The notes under the pieces are model-generated. The model ran no database searches, was not told the DNA's origin, and saw only the letters and a list, made by a program, of their open reading frames with translations. From NCBI GenBank assembly GCA_023213395.1, contig CM041465.1, forward strand, positions 82,405,741-82,469,740: a stretch of 64,000 bases of DNA. Direction: 5' to 3'. This DNA is from Cycas panzhihuaensis. Taxonomy: Eukaryota; Cycadophyta. Shown here piece after piece: positions 34,285 to 45,564 of the stretch. Position 1 is the first letter of the stretch. Each line of letters starts with the position of its first letter. The translations under genes were made by a program, and so were the position numbers.

Positions 34285-34538
34285 ACATAAACAAATCAAA
34301 ACATATCAAAAATTATCAGGCTAAAAATAGACACTCACTTGACACCTATAGGTCTTACTCATTACTTTATGGATCCCCTCTAGTGATATCCCAGTTGCCT
34401 CTATAATCCAGCTCCAATGGTTTCTCCTCGGACCAGATTTTTATATCTAGCTACCTTCTTCCTTTAGTTGCTTGAAGCACCGCAAGATTGGCTCATATCA
34501 TCCCTTAGGGAGCTGCATCCCAATGCTATTACTTGTCT

Positions 34539-35258
34539 TAATCTATATATTGGTGCTAGTTTTATTCCTTGATTTGATGATCTCCTGAACTTTCCTCTCA
34601 TGGAACCCTTGGAAGTAAATGCTTATTCTAAATTATTAATTAAATACTTCTTTTCCTTTTATGTCAATAATATTAATAGTAACTTACTAATCTTCAATAT
34701 TAATAAGTCCTTTATCATTTTTATTATTGTAGTAACTATTTCAAATTTTTTAATCTCTCCTCTATATCTTAAAATTTTCTCTACAACTCTTTATTCAAGT
34801 ACTTGTTCACTTGATGAATTCAATTGGTTTATAAGATCTTGAACTCTAGTAATAAATGAATTAATAGATTCTATAATATACATCTTAAGATTCTTAAAGT
34901 TTCATCTCAAATTTTGAATCCTAGTATTTGTCCTTCCTTTAAATGATGTTTTCAAAGTAATCTAAGCATCATGAGAAATAGTAAGATTATAAATGTAATG
35001 AAATACAACATCATGAATTATAGAAAATAAAAAGGCAAGTGTTTCACTATCTTTCTTTTCTAATTCTTCTTTTAACTTTACTCGATCAGGAGTCAAATTA
35101 GTTACAAGAGAAATAAAAATAGGAGTAGTATAACCTTTAAAAATAATCTTTTATAATTGCTTAGCTTGCAAAGTAGGCTTTATTCTTTTTGACCATATGA
35201 AATAATTTGGTCCATCAAGTTCAGAAATCACTAGAAATTTTGATGATATAGCATCCAT
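34539..35258 (-). pseudogene. gag: copia C gag N-terminal part (broken)
   Basis: ATG at 35258-35256: MDAISSKFLVISELDGPNYF, then IWSKRIKPTLQAKQL-stop (expected Trp), a DUF4219/UBN2 start. Continues KLKEELEKKDSETLAFLF, TRVQDLINQLNSSSEQVLE-stop, VVEKILRYRGEIKKFEIVTT. Cut at 34539 by the LINE and resumes at 21105. A homologous gag is on the + strand at 48483-49079. Confidence 0.88.
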
Positions 35259-36318
35259 TATAAATGAAATTGAGCAACCAAGATTTGTAAAGTCAACCAC
35301 AAATCAAATTAAACACGATCAAGTATGATCATAATTAAAAGCATTAGGGAGAGCACAAATGACCATATAAATATCCTTTTAAAATAGGATATGCACCACC
35401 ATCACATGTCCCTTTAATTAGGATCATCTTCTGCCTCCTTTAAATTTTACTAATCAGCTTAATAAGGCCACTACTAGGGTTTAAAATAAACTTATCATAG
35501 GGCCAAAAATTAAACTTCAATATTTATGGCATGTTGCTCAAAAGGTTACATCAAATGATTATTAATTGCTTATCCAAGGCTCTAAATAAAGCATTAAATT
35601 TGACTAAAAATATCTTAATAAAAACGGATCCAAAATGCTTCAAATTATATATCAAAATGATCATCTCCAAATTATGGTTCTAATGGTTTAAATGACTCAT
35701 AAATTAGACTCCAAATTGAAAAGTTATGAGCAAAAAATCATAAGTGCCTCAAAAAATAGTTCAAAAATTAAATTGTGAGGCCTTTGGCCCCTTTCACCCT
35801 ATAACTCCTAATCATATTATGAGTGTATATGACCACCTACTTGATCAAAGGGAGCTTTGTAGACTTGAAACCAAAATCTAATTTAATTTAATGCACCAAC
35901 AAGTTTATAAAAAAGAAATAAAACTAAGGTTAAATATTTACAAAGTAATTGATCATTAACTAATGCATTACAGTGGTAAAATCTCTATAAAAATCTAATC
36001 TAATGATTAATTAAATCTCTTGTAAATTAAATAAAAAATTACAAGTGCTTAGACAAGTGATCATGATCAACAAACTTTGGTTTTATGGAGGTGACACATG
36101 CTAGTGGATCTTTAATTAAAAAGATGATGTCATGGATAATGGACTATACAAACTATTATTTAGAGTCAAATGCTTTATGCAGGGTGGATGTTGTTTTTTA
36201 TTACAAAAGAAAGTAGGTTACAAATTAAAGTTTGTTATATAGATTGAATAGTCATAGTCACACTAAATGTAGAGAGTACATAATTCACGAGAGTCTTGAT
36301 ATGATGCGTAGTCATATG
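35259..36318 (-). other. Leader of copia C, gag-proximal part
   Basis: AT-rich non-coding sequence. Nothing further recognised. Ends at the insertion point of element B. Confidence 0.6.
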
Positions 36319-36690
36319 TGAAAGAAATAGAATGCAGGAGAATAGGGCAGAACATGAATCCAATAATCAAAACTCAATAGATCATTGTAGCATGAACAAG
36401 AAATTCATTATATTCAATCCATTATAAAGAAGAGAGTTACAAATGTCCAATGTTAGAGGTAGTATCTAAAGACACCAGGGTTACACACCCCTCAAATTAT
36501 AATTTTTGGGGGAAGAAGGAAACTCCTCAACCCCAGAAATTTAAACAACAATAAAATAATCATAACTTAACTCAAAGTAAACTTAACTCAAATTAACATT
36601 AACTTACCTTAAACTTACCTACATATGTTGAGCACCCACATGTGTAAATTGAAGAAGATGGGAGTGGAGTGATGACTATTAACTCCAACA
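36319..36690 (-). repeat. 3' LTR of B
   Basis: 372 bp; the pair differs from the 5' LTR by two deletions, one insertion and scattered substitutions (roughly 8% by eye). The polypurine tract is at 36691-36703 (+ strand TTCTCCCCCTTAA). Confidence 0.9.
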
Positions 36691-37085
36691 TTCTCCCCCT
36701 TAATGGTCATCACGAATGCTTGTATCTTCTCTTTGAACTTATGGAATTTATACTTTAAAAAAACTTTCAAAATCTATCCCTTAACTTGATCTTTTTCAAC
36801 TTGCTTTATCTTTATAGTAATATATGTCCTTTTACCATGGAGTGGTACAAAAAATCTGTAAGTAAAGTGTAAAAAATCTTGTACAAATAAAGCTTGATTT
36901 GTATAAAGATGAATAGCTGCCATTTTAACTTTGTCAACTAGAACATTAAAAAAACTTTGAACTTGAACTTTGTTTTATGAAATCTTTATATTATGAATAA
37001 CTATCAAATCATCATAACTCTTTACTATCATATCATAAGATTTATTCTCCCCCTCAAATGGGGGACTAAGCACTTGTGTAACAAG

Positions 37086-37451
37086 TTAATTATACATTTG
37101 ATCTGAATCTTCTTTGGTCTTTTCATTATAATACACCTGTTCTGAAACCTGTCTCATATGCTCAATAAAATCAATATCAAATACATTGAGGGTATCTTCC
37201 CCATAAGTAGAAATCAAAATATCACATACGGATTTAGAAGTTGTTAATTCACATACTTTATAAAATACATTATCATCAATAGTGTAAAATAATAGTCCTA
37301 AGACTTCATTAACTTTTCTAAAATTTTCTTTAATACTAAGATCACATTCATGTTGTAAATACTTCAAAAGATCATATATAATAAAATAATCTTGCATAGT
37401 CCTATACCATTGCGAAAAATTATGCCCATTGAATATAGGAAATTATACCAT
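37086..37451 (-). pseudogene. gag: copia gag remnant, element B
   Basis: Minus-strand frame from a Met at about 37451: MV-stop-FPIFNGHNFSQWYRTMQDYF, then YDLLKYLQHE and ELTTSKSVCDILISTYGEDTL, then IEHMRQVSEQVYYNEKTKED and a stop. UBN2 gag type; same family as element H's gag. The part 36704-37085 is a run-out with no knuckle or protease, so pol is absent and not merely broken. Confidence 0.82.
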
Positions 37452-39164
37452 TCGACAGAAAAACTTTAGTACATATAAGATATGCTTTTACCAAGTCAAA
37501 AAGTCAATAAACTAATGAACATATATGATTTCAAATAAACTTTTTAAAAGAGATGTAATGTCCTTTAAAAAATGAAAGATACTTTTAGAAGTTAAATCAA
37601 TAAGATGTAACTTTTAGGGTGCAATAAGGAAATAATAAATATATAAGCAAATTTGAATGTAATAAAGATCCCTTTAAATAAGCAAATCTGAAATAAACTT
37701 TGATGAAGAATAATAATTCTTAACCTTCTGATTTTTTAAATGAATAAATCTAAATTTTCAATGCAATAAATCCTTCACCTTGATAATAATATATAATGCT
37801 AAACTACAATATATATGAGTATTTTCACTTTGAAATATAGAGAAACTTTTAAACAAAAAATAAATTATACCTATTTAATTTTTAGGTCCACTTAACTTGT
37901 CACTTGCTTGTGATCACTTTCTGTTATAAATTAGATTAAAAAGAAGCTTTATGAAGATCAAATAAAAACTTTAAATATATAGTATAAGTGATAAAAAATA
38001 AATAAAATGAAGAACACCTTAAAAGAGAGGTTTAGAAGATAAACTCAAGTTTAGCTGCTTCAAAGGTATACTAAATAATGTTAGAATGAGGTGAAACTTT
38101 ACTAGTATGAAGATTAATGAAATATGTTTTCAATGGAACTGGCCGTTTTGAAAACGGGTTCCTACAAGTCAATATTTAATGAACTAAAGTATATAGATCT
38201 CTTTTTTAGGCTTAACAGAAGCAGAGAGCTCAAAATATTATAAAAATATTAATAAAACTTTATAAAATTATGTAAAAATATCAAATATATCTTAGAGAGC
38301 TGCTTAATATCTTTTCAGTTGAAATTTTTTTAAGAAATAATATAAAAGATGTAATAATGGTAGATTGGAGGTAATTAAGTACCTTAACTTTGATGATATT
38401 AAAAATTAGTAAAAACACATTAAAACATATAAAAAACTATGTCAGTTCGAAGAGGAGTGAGTCAGCTTCCTAATAAAACTAACAGAACTAAATTCTGATA
38501 CAAAAAAGAGAAGATATAACAAAAAATGCAGTTGGTACTTTTATGTAAAAATGTTTAAAAAGTGCTTAAAAACATTAAAGTGCCACTTTCAGCGATTAAA
38601 ATAATGATCAAAATAAATATATAAAAATAAAATAAATAGTTAGTAATGAAGTTTATTAAAAGTAGATCATTGCAGAACAGATCCAGGTAAAAAATAATCA
38701 CCCAGTAATAAAATATAATCAGTTGAAATAGTGATTTTGTAAAACAGTTTAAAAAATGGCTCTAAAAATTAATGATCGACTTTAAATCGACTGAAATGGG
38801 GTCAAATCAGGTCTAAATTGGTCATGTGACCAGTCAAAATCTATCTATGAAAAATTTTTGACACAATGAAATTAGTTTCGTTAAAAACCGATGACCCAGT
38901 GAGGAGTTATGGCAAAAAAATACCAATTACCTTATGTAAAATAAAATTTAAAAAAAAAAAAAAAATGTTATTATAGTTTGTTGGCCCCCTTAATGATGAG
39001 TTAAGGTCACATGAAATGGTCACATTACTAGGGGCTAAGGCTTAGGGGGATTAAACCCCTTTTAACCCTAGAATTCAACCTTTTATACAATGAAATTTAA
39101 TTTTTTCAAAACTTTAAAAAAATAAAAAATAAAAAATAAAAAAATAAAATTTAAATTGTGAAGA
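37452..39164 (-). other. Leader of B, gag-proximal part
   Basis: Non-coding; homologous to element H's leader around 38730-38900 (sense CGGTTTTTAACGAAACTAATTTC) and 38980-39070 (GGCCCCCTTAATGATG block). Contains poly(A) runs near 38945-38962 and 39110-39150 that border the insert. Confidence 0.65.
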
Positions 39165-40650
39165 ATTGCGCTACTATGATTGTAGCCATCGTTGCAGACC
39201 TGAGCATTCTGCAATACGCCACCTACAAGAATTCCTAAACGCCACCTACGAGGATACGCCACTGCTGCTGCAGACTACTGTCACGATGTGCCTATCACGA
39301 ACAGCAAATCAAGGAGAGATAGAGAATGGAGGCAGAAGTTGCAGAGAGATGAAGAGGTTGTCACAGCTAGGATTGCTCTGGGAAGAAAGCGATCTTTCAC
39401 AAAGAATCAACAATGTCTAGTGAGGAAGATGATTTGGAAGAAGAGGAGCTACTTCAAATGATGTTGAAGAGTCATTTACAATCTAAAATTTTAACAGCTA
39501 TCACCAGAGGAGGGAGCTAACTTGGCTTCTATCAGAGGACTCTAAACGCAAAACTGAACTATTTGGTTTTGGAGTCTAGAGAGAGGCAGAAGATGTACAT
39601 GGGAAAAGCTTTCTACAATCAAGGCAAACTGTGGGATTGAACTTGTGTTAGATGAGTGTGTCACATTTCTTAATCGCATGCGTAGACAAAAGAGAAATAC
39701 AGAAAGAGCTACCCCATAAGGAAATAGTAGTGTGGTGATATTCAACGCAGCAAAGAGAATTTCTTCATGGAGTTGCATAGAACATGAAAACTCTTGGGGA
39801 TCACTTAATGAAGAGGGCCCTATTGAATCTGTTGGTCATCAAGGAGAACCATGGGGAGGACCGTCTAGGTAGGCACTGAGGTTTGCTCACAACACCCAAG
39901 ATGGGAGTGATAGTGAAAGTGACAACATGAAGCTTAATGTTTCTTAGACAAGAGTTGGTGGCCCGTTGATAAGAACATCTTCTACTAACACATTTATTCA
40001 GTGTATTGGAAGAGATTTTTCTGCCCTTCTATGTGGAAGTTGGTTTTCTTTCAATAAGATTAGCAACGATGCACTATATTCTAGGCTATACAGGTTGAAA
40101 CCTTTGATTGTACCTCAAGATCACTCAGGAAATTTGATACAAGATTTTGGGCATCCTTAAGAACTGCCAAATGATTCAGGACAACTATAATCTGCAAGTC
40201 GTATTCCCCTCTTAGATGTTCCAACGTATGAGGAAAACTCTTAGTTTGAGGAAGATTCCAGGCATCGTCAAGGATAAGCCAATAATTTAGGATAAACACA
40301 TTCTACAATATCTGGTCCATAGAAGGACAAACCTGTTGAGCCACAGGAAAATAATGATTATGAATTTCCAACAGAAGTCCACAGGCAAAGTACCAGAATC
40401 TACCCCTTGACTATAAGGGCATTGGAATCTTTTTCATATGGATTTTACACTCCTAGACAAAGAAAGGGTAGTAGGAGTATTGCAAATTCAGACAGTTCTC
40501 ATTCAATAATGATGGACTCCATTAGAACTGATTGCTTTACTAAGAGTTTCAATCCTACATCTGAGCCATCAGATATGAAGCCTTAGGAGAAGAGGCTATA
40601 TTGAAGATGTTGCTTTTATGATGAAGTCTAGAATCTTTGTTTGGTTTTAA
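39165..40650 (+). pseudogene. Antisense coding-like insert in element B, gene not identified
   Basis: GC content rises abruptly at 39165 after an A-rich run. A probable 5' UTR is followed by an ATG at 39414 with acidic start SSEEDDLEEEELLQMMLKS, a string that weakly recalls the N-terminus of exocyst SEC5. Further on, coherent stretches appear in other frames: [35 protein letters not shown], the open block 39966-40160 (IRTSSTNTFIQCIGRDF), and a Ser/Arg-rich tail with IYPLTIRALESFSYGF. Sequence after about 40600 resembles a 3' UTR. There are multiple stops and frameshifts. Probably a captured plant transcript, but I cannot name it. Confidence 0.45.
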
Positions 40651-41379
40651 CATGCAAGTGAAGCAGTGCATTTTGGAGTTGACAGCATGTCAATACTCTT
40701 TGGTGTTATGGTGAAAGTTGACCTTTTTTTTCTGTTTGATTTTAATATGCAAGTGAAATGGCGTATATAGCATATAGATAGTTATAATGAAGAAATATTT
40801 GAAAAAATATATATATTTGTATAAAAAAATGAAGAATCTATATCAAAAAATTAACAAACACCAGAAGGTAGCAGTGATGTTCGTCTTGTAGTAACAAAGA
40901 CTTTGTACAATATTTCAGATTTGTGTACAATATGTAAGAATGGAGGTGCAAACCAAATGTAGAAACATATAATGCTTTAATAAATGACTCTAATGATTGA
41001 GTGCACCAATATGTCTGAGTGCCTCTTTTTTGTATGTATATCAAAGAGTGTGCAGATCTTTTAAATATATTGATGAAAATAAATCAATAATATAAGAAGT
41101 ATTAATGTGTATATGTCCTTTTTCTTCTAATACTACACTTAGGATATTTCAACTCAATATGTTTTGATATCACACTCAAAGGCAGCTTGACAAAAAATGA
41201 AACTTGATTAGTATGGTTGTTTTCGTATTACAATAGAACCATAATGAACTAAGAAATTTTTTAAATATTTTGAAGAGAGTATATCAGAAAAAATGTATAT
41301 GTATTTGTATTTAAAAATTTTTAAAATATATGAAGCAAATATATCACAGAAATGAGTAATATATGTTTTAGATCTGAAA
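40651..41379. other. Leader of B, UTR-like stretch
   Basis: T-rich and AT-rich. Contains an imperfect direct repeat of TTTGTTTGGTTTTAACATGCAAGTGAA (about 40636 and 40732; second copy shorter and changed). No coding signal. Confidence 0.5.
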
Positions 41380-42340
41380 AAAATAAGTTTGAAGAACCTA
41401 ATAAACAGTTGTAACAGACTTCTTCAAATGTTTAAATGCATTCTCTAGTAGACAGATCTACTGTATATGCTTCTGCAGAAAGCTTATTGGGCTAAATATG
41501 CACCCAAAACTTGCAGATCTAAAAGGAATCTTAAATAAATGGTAAAATATATGTTAAAAAATATAGCTTAGAAATAAAATATAGCAGATCTAAACTAAAT
41601 GTTGCAAATCTTAAACAAATATACTAGAAAATGTTGAAATAATTGCTGAAATAAGCATATCTGAAAGAAAACTTGATAAATATTGCAGATCTGAAATAAG
41701 TGTAGCAGATCTAAAGTGAATACTACAGATTTGTAACCAATATACTAGAAAATATTGAAATAATTGATGAAATAGGCAGATCTGAAAAATATGTAGTAGA
41801 TCTAAAGAATATTTAACAGATATGAAGTAAAATATAGTAGATCTAAAAAAACTTGAGTAAATATTGTAGATATGAATAAAATAAACTAAATAGCTGTCAA
41901 ATATTTGTTAAAAAGAGCAAATTTAAAAAATGGATGGAAAATATAAAGAATATGTAGCAGATCTTGAAGAAAACTTGTATAAATATTGCATGTAGCTAAA
42001 ATCCTTCATATATCTGAGAAAATATTAGATAAATAGACTGAAATATTATTGAAGATAGTCAAATATATGATAAGGTATGCAGATCTGAAAAAATATAACC
42101 CAGATCTGAAGAAAACTTTGAAAAAATTTAGCTTGTAGCTAAAATCCTACGCAGATCTAGAAAAATATTAGATAAATAGATAAAATATGCCTAAAAATAG
42201 TCAAATATATAATAAGATATGCAGATCTAAAAAAATATAACTCAAATCTAAAGAAAATTTTGAATAAGTGTAGCTTGCAACTGAAATCTTGTGCAAATCT
42301 AAAAAAATATTGGATAAAAAGATGAAAAATGCTTGAAAAA
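41380..42340 (-). repeat. Degenerate array around GCAGATCTGAAA, leader of B
   Basis: More than twenty dispersed copies of the near-palindrome (A)GCAGATCTGAAA or its AGATCTAAA variants, usually 20-60 bp apart, mixed with AAATAT and TTGATAAATATT blocks. Found only between the primer-binding site and the antisense insert. Confidence 0.75.
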
Positions 42341-42645
42341 TGTCAAATATATGATAGAAATATATAAAACATATTAATAAAAACTCTTGTAGAGTGATAA
42401 AACGTGATGTTTGCTATTTTTTAGCTATTCACCTGCATAAATCCAAAGAAAATCTAAAATATCTTTGTTATTTCACAAATATAACTTAAGAATGATCAAA
42501 TCTTGATAAAAATTACATGAAAATGCTAAAAACATTATGCAGAAAATAAATATAACCAATATTTGTTGCTATAAGTAAATCTGCCTCAAGATGCTAATGT
42601 ATCTTCTTGCTTCTTCAAGAAACTTCAATAATGGATCATTAACTT

Positions 42646-42659
42646 GCTCTGATACCAAA
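42646..42659 (-). other. Primer-binding site of B
   Basis: Sense strand TTTGGTATCAGAGC next to the LTR; initiator Met tRNA type. Confidence 0.9.
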
Positions 42660-42974
42660 TGAAGGAAATAAAATGAAAGAGAACATGGTAGAACATTAAT
42701 CCAATAATGAAAACTCAATAGATCATTGTGACATAAACAAGAAAGCCATTGTATTCAATCCATTATAAAGAAGAGAGTTACGTGTCTAAAGACACCAGGG
42801 TTGTACACCCCTCAAATTATATAGTTTGGGGGAGGAGGGAAACTCCTCAACCAACATTAACTTACCTTAAACTTACCTACACATGTTGAGCACCCACATG
42901 TGTAAATTGAAGAAGATGAGGTGTGCTCCCCTGGTTAGAAGGTGGGAGTGGAGTGATGACTATTAACTCCAACA
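42660..42974 (-). repeat. 5' LTR of B
   Basis: 315 bp; relative to the 3' LTR it lacks two segments and has an extra stretch near 42920-42945. Confidence 0.9.
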
Positions 42975-42979
42975 ATACA

Positions 42980-43699
42980 GAGGCTTGAACACTTGGTAGA
43001 TTAGCTCATGCATGGGTGTAGCAGGGTGTTAGTTATGGTCACATAGGGCCTACTTAAAGAATAGTATATATTTGGCTTAAATTCATAGTGGATGTCACTT
43101 GGAATAGAGGTTTAACTAGAAGGTGGGAATGGACTAATAACAATAGTGTATGTGAGGTGGAGGATTTACATAGATACAAAGATGGAGCTTTATGCTTCTT
43201 ATGCTCAAACGATTATAGACATTAGATTATAAGGTAGATTCTTACTAATGGGTATAATACAAAGATAGGGTTAATAATGAAGGTTATAGTTTTATAATAG
43301 GGGCAGATAAATAGGATGAAATTTAAGTAGATTAACTATGATCAAAATAGAGATTAACACACTCAAAATAGAATTAAATAGGCTGAAATAGGGTCAAATA
43401 ACCAAAATGGCCTTTTTTGTTATCTTGGATGTATATATAGAATGGGATGAAATAAACTCAAATGACTTAAATAAAATTAGGTATTTAGTTATAAAATAAG
43501 CTCTTTGATAGATTTATTTCTTTAAACAAGTTATTGACCCCTTAATAATAGACTTTAAGTAATAATAGATGATCAAAAAGCATAAATTTAATCAAACTTA
43601 ATAACTTATGGGATAGGCCTAATGTGGCAATAGTAACTGGTAGTCTTTAGTTAAGTAGAACTTTATTACAATGCCTGGTTTCAACTCCTTATCTTCACC
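42980..43699 (-). other. Leader of copia C, PBS-proximal part
   Basis: Non-coding. No second element or gene recognised. Joins 36318 when B is removed. Confidence 0.6.
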
Positions 43700-43715
43700 A
43701 AGAGTTGTGATACCA
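43700..43715 (-). other. Primer-binding site of copia C
   Basis: Sense TGGTATCACAACTCTT directly beside the 5' LTR. Only the first eight bases match the initiator Met pattern. Confidence 0.7.
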
Positions 43716-43984
43716 TCTTAGAAATGTACCATATAGGATATCATAACCAAGATCGACAAAATAATATCATAATAAACCTCAATAAAATTCAAATCATAAT
43801 CTCAATCATACTCATAATTATCATCATCTTATATCTCATCATATAGGTATACTTATAGCCATGTTATGGGTATATGTGGAAATATTCTTCACGCTTACAA
43901 TCAATCACATTTGGCCTTTAAGTTGACCAATCATACATGACTTTTACTTAACCAATTACATTGAATGTATATTATCTTCTAATA
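43716..43984 (-). repeat. 5' LTR of copia C
   Basis: 269 bp, partner of 13615-13885. Followed by TTAGT, the duplication partner of TTGGT. Confidence 0.9.
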
Positions 43985-44959
43985 TTAGTCACATCTAAAG
44001 GTGATCTAATAGTGGTGTGCTATATTAGGCTCATTCCAATAGTGTTGGACTTTGTTTAAAGGTTATTTAGATATATCATAGGTCAAATCTTATGCCTAAA
44101 TAATAAAGCAATTATTGGCACCTTCCATGGGTGTGATTACATTTATTTGAGGAGTTTTTTAACTTGTGTTTATGATGTGGTGATGCATTCTATGATATAT
44201 ATATGTTTAGATGCCCATTTTAGAGTTGATTCTCTTATTTAAAGGTTATTTATTCATTTATACTAATAGGAATTATAATGTAATGCATTATGATTTGTTA
44301 GAGATGTTATGATTTATAATTAAGACTGTATTCTTCTCTAAAGCCTTTGGTTATAATTGCAATTATTAATTGCTCATCTTCATATGTTTTTTAAATTTTC
44401 ATATAGCTTAAAAGTTACACCAACATCTCTTTAGAGGAAATCATTGTATATTAGAGTAAAAAAATCTAAATTGGTGAGCAATTTAATCATTGTTTAGAAG
44501 TATAGATTTGAAGCATTAAGGAGTGGATATGGTTCTAAATATGTTGGAAGCAATGTAAAGTAATTCAGAGCTTATTTGTTGCTCATTTGGAGGTCATATT
44601 CATTACACAAAGTTGCATGGAAAACACTTTGATGTCATGAAAGTTTATGGCAAAATCATATACAAATTAGTTGTGTTGAAGCCTTGTTCTAATATAGAGA
44701 TGCTATATGATTACCTTACTTGATAAGAGCTCATTTTAGAGCTTGTTAATGTGAGCACATATTGCAATAGAGCATGTTATGTGCATTTGTGAGACACTAT
44801 TTATAGTGTGATGGTTTACACATGTATTAGATCAAGTGATAATGTTATGCTTGCTATTTTCTTAGAAGCATGTGGGCAAGTGAATTAACATGAAAATTTC
44901 TTTTAAAAGATTATGATATATGTAAAGGGTAGTGTTATGCATTTAAAGAGCATAAAGTT
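43985..44959. other. No gene seen; probable continuation of element E
   Basis: Should join 13614 when copia C is removed. AT-rich with stops in every frame; nothing recognised. Confidence 0.45.
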
Positions 44960-45553
<594 letters not shown>

Positions 45554-45564
45554 TGGTATTAGAG

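Larger units (their letters stand above)
21121..34523 (-). mobile_element. L1-type LINE(-), split by copia A(-)
   Basis: Minus-strand LINE of about 5.9 kb once element A is removed: ORF1 with DUF4283 and CCHC knuckle, endonuclease, RT, zf-RVT, RNase H and a poly(A) tail (T run 21121-21136). The 15-bp target-site duplications are TGTTATTACTTGTCC (21106-21120) and TGCTATTACTTGTCT (34524-34538). It sits in copia C gag. Confidence 0.92.
36319..42974 (-). mobile_element. Gag-only LTR retrotransposon B(-) with antisense insert
   Basis: LTRs 36319-36690 (3') and 42660-42974 (5', with deletions), both reading TGTTGGAGTTAATAGTC to CTTTCA or CTTCA on the sense strand. Flanks ATATG (36314-36318) and ATACA (42975-42979) fit a decayed 5-bp duplication. 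The primer-binding site TTGGTATCAGAGC abuts the 5' LTR and the polypurine tract TTAAGGGGGAGAA abuts the 3' LTR. The only element coding sequence is a gag remnant at 37086-37451. A coding-like antisense segment lies at 39165-40650. Confidence 0.9.
13615..43984 (-). mobile_element. Ty1/copia retrotransposon C(-), split by three nested insertions
   Basis: 3' LTR 13615-13885 and 5' LTR 43716-43984 are homologous (about 16% different by hand count) and in the same orientation. The flanking 5 bp are TTGGT (13610-13614) and TTAGT (43985-43989), a target-site duplication with one change. Removing D, the LINE(-) and B leaves roughly 6.5 kb with gag, CCHC knuckle, protease, integrase, RT and RNase H in copia order on the minus strand. 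The protein frame is continuous across the D junction and the gag resumes across the LINE junction. Confidence 0.9.
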
